Shown here piece after piece: positions 59,152-64,000 of a DNA stretch of 64,000 nucleotides (within the stretch, counting starts at the first letter, position 1; every line of letters begins with the position of its first letter). Under the pieces are notes generated by a model. The model was not told the DNA's origin. It did not search any database and was given only the letters and a program-made list of their open reading frames with translations. The stretch comes from Neobacillus driksii (GTDB lineage Bacteria; Bacillota; Bacilli; Bacillales; Cytobacillaceae): positions 124,001 to 188,000 of the forward strand of contig NZ_JACCBX010000010.1 in the NCBI RefSeq assembly GCF_013409995.1, in the 5' to 3' direction. Both the position numbers and the translations under genes were made by a program.

Positions 59152-59318
59152 GTTGCGCCTAACCTGCAAATCGCCCAGAACATCATTGCAGCAATAAAAA
59201 GAGGAATATAAGCGGTCAGACGGGAACGCTCAACATCTATTTATTTTTGGCCAAAGGTATCGACAACAAGCGGTGCAAGATAGCCCCCGAGGTTAATCCC
59301 CGACCAGCAGTGATTTTT
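59152..59318 (-). pseudogene. Remnant of a POT-family peptide transporter
   Basis: The minus strand encodes two POT/PTR-like stretches in one frame: GINLGGYLAPLVVDTFGQ, then a stop, then RSRLTAYIPLFIAAMMFW. In intact di-/tripeptide transporters these segments are well over 100 residues apart, so an internal deletion has joined them. No start, no ribosome site. It lies between the operon terminator and the lcfA promoter and marks the right edge of the island. Confidence 0.7.
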
Positions 59319-59354
59319 TTATCGTGATATAGTGAACATATATTGTTATTGTAA

Positions 59355-59383
59355 TTGTTTAAACAGTCTGACTATATTATAAT
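59355..59383 (+). promoter_or_regulatory. Predicted lcfA promoter with GTCTGAC dyad in the spacer
   Basis: TTGTTT (59355-59360) and TATAAT (59378-59383) are 17 nt apart. The spacer contains AGTC-T-GACT (59365-59373), sharing the GTCTGAC core of the GntR-type operators at 149 and 2180. I see no TetR-FadR site (TGAATGA/TCATTCA) here. Confidence 0.5.
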
Positions 59384-59429
59384 GAAAGGGAAGTGGTAAA
59401 TTGACAATAGAATAAAAAGGAGGGTTACT

Positions 59430-61133
59430 ATGTACGGATCTAAACCATGGCTCACGTCTTATCCCGAGGATATTCCTGCAGAACTGGAATTTCGAAAAGA
59501 ACCTGTTCAGCAGTATTTAGTAGATGCAGCAAAGAGCTTTCCAGAAAAAACTGCAATCCATTTTATGGGCAGGGAAATGACGTATAAAGAGCTTTACGAT
59601 GAAGCATTATCCTTTGCCAGCTATCTTCAGCAGATTGGTATTTCAAAAGGTGACCGAGTAGCCATTATGCTTGCCAATACACCACAATCGGTCATAAGTT
59701 ATTTTGGTATACTAATGGCGGGAGGCATTGTCGTTCAAACAAATCCGTTATATACCGAACGTGAACTTGAATACCAAATGAAAGACTCCGCAGCGAAAGC
59801 GATCATCACACTCGACATCCTCTATCCACGCGCTTCTAAGGTGATGCCGCAAACTGATTTGCAGCACATTATTGTAACCGCTATCAAAGACTACTTGCCA
59901 TTTCCAAAAAATTTAGTTTATCCTTTTGTCCAGAAAAAGCAATATGGAATTGTTGTTAACGTTAAACATGAAGGCAATACTCATTTATTTAAAGAAATCG
60001 TTAAAATGAAGCCTAAAAAACTCGTAGAATATGAATTTAATTTTGAAGAGGATGTTGCGCTGCTTCAATATACAGGCGGTACAACTGGTTCTCCAAAAGG
60101 GGTAATGCTGACACATAGGAATTTAGTAGCAAACTCCTCCATGTGTACGGCCTGGCTATATAAAGCAAAACCGGGTGAGGAATCAGTCTTAGGGATTGTT
60201 CCATTTTTCCATGTCTATGGAATGACAATCGTGATGATTTTATCGGTTATGCAGGCGTATAAAATGATTATATTACCTAAGTTCGATCCATTGACCACCT
60301 TAAAGACAATCCAAAAGCAGCGTCCTACTTTGTTTCCAGGTGCGCCAACAATTTATATCGGTCTATTAAATCATCCTGATTTGAAAAAATATGATTTATC
60401 TTCGATTGATTCCTGTCTCAGCGGTTCTGCTCCACTCCCTATTGAGGTCCAGGAGGAGTTTGAGTCAATTACAGGCGGGAAACTCGTTGAAGGATATGGA
60501 TTAACAGAATCTTCTCCAGTCACACATGCCAATTTCTTATGGGATCGTGAACGGATAAAAGGCAGCATTGGTGTTCCTTGGCCAAATACCGAAGTAAGAA
60601 TCGTATCAATGGATGATGGTGAGGACATGCCGGTTGGAGAAATAGGAGAAATTATCATTAAAGGTCCTCAAATCATGAAAGGCTATTGGAACCGTCCTGA
60701 GGCTACGGAGGAAACGATAAAAGATGGCTGGCTGTATACGGGTGACCTTGGCTATATGGATGATAAAGGGTATTTTTATGTAGTAGATAGAAAGAAGGAT
60801 ATGATTATTGCCGGAGGATATAATATATATCCAAGAGAAATCGAAGAAGTATTATATGAACACCCAGATGTGTTGGAGGCTGTTGCTGCGGGAATTCCAG
60901 ACCCTTATCGAGGAGAAACCGTTAAAGCATACGTTGTCTTAAAAGAAGGATCACAGATTACCTCGGATGACTTAAACCAATATGCTAGAAAATATCTAGC
61001 GGCATATAAGGCGCCAAGACTATATGAATTTAGAGAAGAATTACCGAAAACCGCGGTAGGGAAGATATTAAGAAGAACTCTTGTAGAGGAGGAAATGAGA
61101 AAAATAGAAGAAGAAAATAAAAAACATGCCTAA
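59430..61133 (+). CDS. lcfA: Long-chain fatty acid-CoA ligase
   Basis: 567 residues, AMP-forming acyl-CoA synthetase. It activates fatty acids for beta-oxidation. Core motifs: YTGGTTGSPKGVMLTH (ATP/AMP), GYGLTESSP, GWLYTGDLGYMD, and C-terminal Lys in PKTAVGKILRRTL. ATG 59430 follows AGGAGGG. It heads the fatty-acid degradation operon, but a promoter and operator before fadR divide the operon. Confidence 0.95.
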   Translation: MYGSKPWLTSYPEDIPAELEFRKEPVQQYLVDAAKSFPEKTAIHFMGREMTYKELYDEALSFASYLQQIGISKGDRVAIMLANTPQSVISYFGILMAGGIVVQTNPLYTERELEYQMKDSAAKAIITLDILYPRASKVMPQTDLQHIIVTAIKDYLPFPKNLVYPFVQKKQYGIVVNVKHEGNTHLFKEIVKMKPKKLVEYEFNFEEDVALLQYTGGTTGSPKGVMLTHRNLVANSSMCTAWLYKAKPGEESVLGIVPFFHVYGMTIVMILSVMQAYKMIILPKFDPLTTLKTIQKQRPTLFPGAPTIYIGLLNHPDLKKYDLSSIDSCLSGSAPLPIEVQEEFESITGGKLVEGYGLTESSPVTHANFLWDRERIKGSIGVPWPNTEVRIVSMDDGEDMPVGEIGEIIIKGPQIMKGYWNRPEATEETIKDGWLYTGDLGYMDDKGYFYVVDRKKDMIIAGGYNIYPREIEEVLYEHPDVLEAVAAGIPDPYRGETVKAYVVLKEGSQITSDDLNQYARKYLAAYKAPRLYEFREELPKTAVGKILRRTLVEEEMRKIEEENKKHA

Positions 61134-61213
61134 TTCACGCACTTCTTTTTTTTGCGTAATATAACTTGTCCCACTGGTGACAATAAAGTATTATAAAAAT
61201 GTCTTTGTATTTC

Positions 61214-61269
61214 TTGACAGAAATACAACAAATATCTATTATAAAAATATGAATGATTATTCATTCATA
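61214..61269 (+). promoter_or_regulatory. fadR promoter with FadR (TetR) operator
   Basis: A perfect -35 TTGACA (61214-61219) and TATTAT (61237-61242) are 17 nt apart. Directly after, ATGAATGATTATTCATTCAT (61249-61268) forms a palindrome and matches the B. subtilis FadR consensus WTGAATGAMTANTCATTCAW in all but one position. FadR should repress its own transcript until long-chain acyl-CoA releases it. Confidence 0.88.
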
Positions 61270-61322
61270 TTTTCTTTTTTTAAAATTACTAAATTACTTC
61301 TTCGGGAGGAGGGAGAATTATT

Positions 61323-61907
61323 ATGAAAAAAAATAAGCCAAAATACATGCAAATCATTGACGCAGCAGTAATTGCTATTGCAGAGGTAGGGTATCATCAG
61401 GCACAGGTTTCAAAAATTGCAAAGCAAGCTGGTGTTGCTGATGGCACGATTTATCTTTATTTTAAAAACAAAGAAGACATTCTCATCTCACTCTTCGAAG
61501 AAAAAATGGGAAGCTTTATTGAAAAAATAGATGAAATGATAGCAGGAAAACAGAGCGCGGCGGAGAAGTTATTAATGATGATAGAAGCTCATTTTAAAAA
61601 CCTTTCTGATGATCATCACATGGCAATCGTAACCCAGCTTGAATTACGACAATCCAATAAAGAATTGCGTTTACGTATAAACAATGTTCTAAAAGGCTAT
61701 CTACGTGTGATTGATAAAATCATCATAGAAGGAATTGAATCGGGAGAGTTTTCAAGCGACCTCGATGTCCGTCTTGCCAGACAAATGATCTTTGGCACGA
61801 TGGATGAAACCGTGACAACCTGGGTTTTAAATGAGGAGAAGTACGATTTAATGGCACTCGCTAAACCGGTTCATAAGCTTTTGATTAAAGGCTGCGGGAA
61901 TCATTAA
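61323..61907 (+). CDS. fadR: Fatty acid degradation repressor FadR (TetR family)
   Basis: 194 residues. The N-terminal helix-turn-helix (about 8-55) reads QIIDAAVIAIAEVGYHQAQVSKIAKQAGVADGTIYLYF in character with B. subtilis FadR (YsiA); the C-terminal helical domain binds long-chain acyl-CoA. ATG 61323 follows GGGAGGAGGG. A FadR palindrome lies 55 nt upstream. The fadB gene begins 31 nt after it. Confidence 0.93.
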   Translation: MKKNKPKYMQIIDAAVIAIAEVGYHQAQVSKIAKQAGVADGTIYLYFKNKEDILISLFEEKMGSFIEKIDEMIAGKQSAAEKLLMMIEAHFKNLSDDHHMAIVTQLELRQSNKELRLRINNVLKGYLRVIDKIIIEGIESGEFSSDLDVRLARQMIFGTMDETVTTWVLNEEKYDLMALAKPVHKLLIKGCGNH

Positions 61908-61938
61908 TTTTTGAGTGTTATGAGGAGGAGGGAAACTA

Positions 61939-62712
61939 TTGGAATACTTAAAGTGGTCTAATCAAGACATGATTGGGACGATCACCATCATGCGTCCACC
62001 GGCAAATGCCCTCTCACAAGGACTATTACGGGAATTGTCGGCTGTACTAGACGAAATTGAACCTAATCGTGATATTAAGGTGATTGTCATTCATGGGGAA
62101 GGGCGTTTCTTCTCAGCAGGTGCTGATATTAAAGAATTCACGACCGTCTCATCTTCCGAAGGCTTTGCAAATCTTGGGAAATATGGACAAGATTTGTTTG
62201 ATCGGATGGAGAAGTTTCCTAAACCTATCATTGCTGCTATTCATGGCGCGGCTCTGGGCGGGGGCTTGGAACTTGCCATGGCATGCCATATCCGTTTGGT
62301 AGGAGAAAAGACCAAGCTTGGTCTTCCAGAACTGCAGCTTGGATTAATCCCTGGATTTGCTGGAACACAGCGTCTTCCGAAATATGTTGGAGTTGCACGT
62401 GCAGCTGAAATGCTGTTCACGTCTGAGCCAATCACAGGATTGGAAGCGGTTCAATTTGGTCTGGCGAACCATGCGTATCCAGAAAATGATGTATTAGAAC
62501 AAGCACTAAAATTAGCTGGTAAGATTACTAAAAAGAGCACAGGCTCATTAAAAGCCACCATTCAATTATTAAATTATGCAAAAAACGAAGAGTTTTACGA
62601 AGGCTCTAAAAAGGAAGCAGAGTTGTTCGGAGAGATATTTGTTTCTCCTGATGCAAAAGAAGGCATTCAGGCCTTTATTGAAAAAAGGGAGCCAAATTTT
62701 AAAGGTGAATAA
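61939..62712 (+). CDS. fadB: Enoyl-CoA hydratase
   Basis: 257 residues, crotonase family. It hydrates trans-2-enoyl-CoA in beta-oxidation. Oxyanion hole in FSAGADIKEFT and AAIHGAALGGGLELAMACHIR; a catalytic acid in LPELQLGLIPGFAGTQRLPK. TTG start at 61939 follows GAGGAGGG. A hairpin AACTTCTA/TAGAAGTT right after the stop (62711-62728) may reduce transcription into etfB. Confidence 0.93.
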   Translation: MEYLKWSNQDMIGTITIMRPPANALSQGLLRELSAVLDEIEPNRDIKVIVIHGEGRFFSAGADIKEFTTVSSSEGFANLGKYGQDLFDRMEKFPKPIIAAIHGAALGGGLELAMACHIRLVGEKTKLGLPELQLGLIPGFAGTQRLPKYVGVARAAEMLFTSEPITGLEAVQFGLANHAYPENDVLEQALKLAGKITKKSTGSLKATIQLLNYAKNEEFYEGSKKEAELFGEIFVSPDAKEGIQAFIEKREPNFKGE

Positions 62713-62802
62713 CTTCTACATAGAAGTTAATGATATTTTTTTATGCTAAATTTTCTTAATCTTTAAAACAAAAAAAATCTTTGCATTAATAGGAGGGAAA
62801 TC

Positions 62803-63576
62803 ATGAACATTTTTGTACTATTAAAAAGAACGTTTGATACGGAAGAAAAGATTACTATTTCTGGCGGAAAAATCAACGAGGATGGTGCTGAATTTATCAT
62901 CAATCCTTACGATGAATATGCAGTTGAAGAAGCCATTCAGGTCCGCGACGCAAATGGCGGAGAGGTAACCGTTATTTCAGTAGGAACGGAAGAGGCTGAA
63001 AAGCAATTGCGCACAGCACTTGCTATGGGAGCTGACAAAGCAGTGTTAATCAATACTGAAGAGACGAGCGAAAACGGCGATCAATTCACAACTTCTAAAA
63101 TCATTGCTGAATACCTTAAGGATAAGGAAGCAGATCTTATTATCGGTGGAAATGTAGCAATTGATGGCGGTTCTGGTCAAGTAGGTCCACGTGTGGCTGA
63201 ATTGTTAAACATTCCTTATGTTACGACCATTACTAAGCTTGAAATCGATGGAACAAATGTAACCGTTACCCGTGACGTTGAAGGGGATTCTGAAATTATT
63301 GAAACAAGTCTGCCATTATTGGTAACAGCTCAGCAAGGTTTGAATGAACCTCGTTATCCATCTTTACCAGGTATTATGAAGGCAAAGAAAAAGCCGCTTG
63401 AAGAACTAGAATTAGATGATTTAGACCTTGAAGAAGATGATGTTGAAGCCAAAACAAAAACAATTGAAATATATTTGCCAGCTAAAAAGGAAGCAGGAAA
63501 AGTGTTGTCTGGAGAATTAAATGATCAAGTAAAAGAACTCGTTCACCTTCTTCATACGGAAGCAAAAGTAGTTTAA
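62803..63576 (+). CDS. etfB: Electron transfer flavoprotein beta subunit
   Basis: 257 residues. It accepts electrons from acyl-CoA dehydrogenases together with EtfA. AMP-binding fold with KRTFDTEEK, VEEAIQVRDANGGEV and the ETF-beta signature around VTRDVEGDSEIIETSLPLLVT. ATG 62803 follows TAGGAGGG. etfA follows 59 nt later. Confidence 0.96.
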   Translation: MNIFVLLKRTFDTEEKITISGGKINEDGAEFIINPYDEYAVEEAIQVRDANGGEVTVISVGTEEAEKQLRTALAMGADKAVLINTEETSENGDQFTTSKIIAEYLKDKEADLIIGGNVAIDGGSGQVGPRVAELLNIPYVTTITKLEIDGTNVTVTRDVEGDSEIIETSLPLLVTAQQGLNEPRYPSLPGIMKAKKKPLEELELDDLDLEEDDVEAKTKTIEIYLPAKKEAGKVLSGELNDQVKELVHLLHTEAKVV

Positions 63577-63635
63577 TTGTAAATGCACGAAATCACTCAG
63601 AATAGCCAAAAATGATTTGCAGGAGGGGTAAAGGA

Positions 63636-64000
63636 ATGACTAGAAAAGTATTAGTATTAGCGGAAACGCGTGACGGTTCTTTACGTAATGTTTCATTCGA
63701 AGCAATTGCTGCAGCGAAAACAGTAGCTGAAGGCGGAGAAGTAGTTGGTGTTTTAATCGGTGAAAATGTTAGCGCTTTAGGAGCGGAATTAGTTCAATTC
63801 GGTGCCGACCGCGTTGTTGTTGTGGAGGATGAAAAGTTAAAGCAATATACATCCGATGGTTACGCACAAGGATTACTTGCTGTACTTGAAAAAGAAAGCC
63901 CAGAAGGTTTAGTTTTCGGACATACTTCACTAGGAAAGGACCTGTCTCCAAGAATTGCAGCTAAGCTATCATCAGGCTTAATTTCGGACGCAACTGCTGT
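63636..64000 (+). CDS. etfA: Electron transfer flavoprotein alpha subunit (5' part)
   Basis: The first 121 codons are present; the gene runs past the right edge. The N-terminal domain begins TRKVLVLAETRDGSL and has GHTSLGKDLSPRIAAKLSSG, typical of EtfA. ATG 63636 follows AGGAGGGG and AAAGG. The FAD-binding C-terminal domain is outside the window. Confidence 0.95.
   Translation, partial: MTRKVLVLAETRDGSLRNVSFEAIAAAKTVAEGGEVVGVLIGENVSALGAELVQFGADRVVVVEDEKLKQYTSDGYAQGLLAVLEKESPEGLVFGHTSLGKDLSPRIAAKLSSGLISDATA

Noticed and set aside
59152..59318. Functional transporter gene
   Set aside because: Only two short segments with a stop between them remain; listed as a pseudogene.

Overview
The window is a stretch of a low-G+C, spore-forming Bacillaceae chromosome. 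It resembles Bacillus or Neobacillus: the gene order follows the Bacillus subtilis dnaE-ytsJ-accDA-pfkA-pyk-citZ-icd-mdh-phoPR-polA-mutM-coaE-gapB-speD-nrdR-dnaBI-thrS-infC-pheST-rnhC-zapA-polX-mutS2-lcfA-fadR-fadB-etfBA backbone closely. Spore genes (sspI, ytvI, ytaF, ytxC) confirm an endospore former. No tRNA, rRNA, CRISPR array or intact insertion sequence was seen.

Layout. 1-9370: the end of dnaE, NADP-malic enzyme, a GntR/FadR-type regulator with matching operators on both sides, acetyl-CoA carboxylase carboxyltransferase (accDA), phosphofructokinase, pyruvate kinase, and membrane proteins. 9371-13902: the citrate synthase, isocitrate dehydrogenase and malate dehydrogenase block and a MaoC-like protein. 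13991-21390: phosphate two-component system, DNA polymerase I, MutM, YtaF, CoaE. 21400-22045: a tandem repeat array. 22074-29385: a NERD protein, gluconeogenic gapB with CcpN-like boxes, speD behind a structured leader, NrdR, the DnaB/DnaI helicase loaders, YtxC. 29417-33300: T-box-controlled thrS and the L20-leader-controlled infC-rpmI-rplT operon. 33321-37105: small membrane proteins, a dUTPase, an M42 peptidase, a 20-bp tandem array, sspI. 37217-44246: rRNA methylase, T-box pheST, another array, RNase HIII, ZapA, CvpA. 44287-48899: PolX, MutS2, YshE and a tiny membrane ORF.

49106-59151 is an accessory island, visibly richer in G+C than its flanks, inserted between yshE and lcfA, which I expect to be adjacent in B. 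subtilis. It carries six genes in the order of rhizobium rhbABCDEF (2,4-diaminobutyrate aminotransferase, decarboxylase, NIS synthetase, acetyltransferase, N-hydroxylase, NIS synthetase). This is the gene set for a schizokinen-type dihydroxamate-citrate siderophore. In front lie a second IucB-like acetyltransferase and an HSL-type alpha/beta hydrolase. A strong Fur box precedes the island, a second Fur-like box lies before the rhbA-like gene, and a decayed peptide transporter (POT family) sits at the right edge. No siderophore transporter is present in the window.

59355-64000 returns to the backbone: lcfA, fadR (TetR) with its palindromic operator, fadB, etfB and the start of etfA, a fatty-acid degradation operon.

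Most interesting unexplained signals: a compact structured leader beginning at the predicted speD transcription start and holding an 8-nt complement of the speD Shine-Dalgarno; three tandem-repeat arrays, all at convergent gene ends and with unit lengths close to whole helical turns; and the extra hydrolase/acetyltransferase pair of the siderophore cluster.
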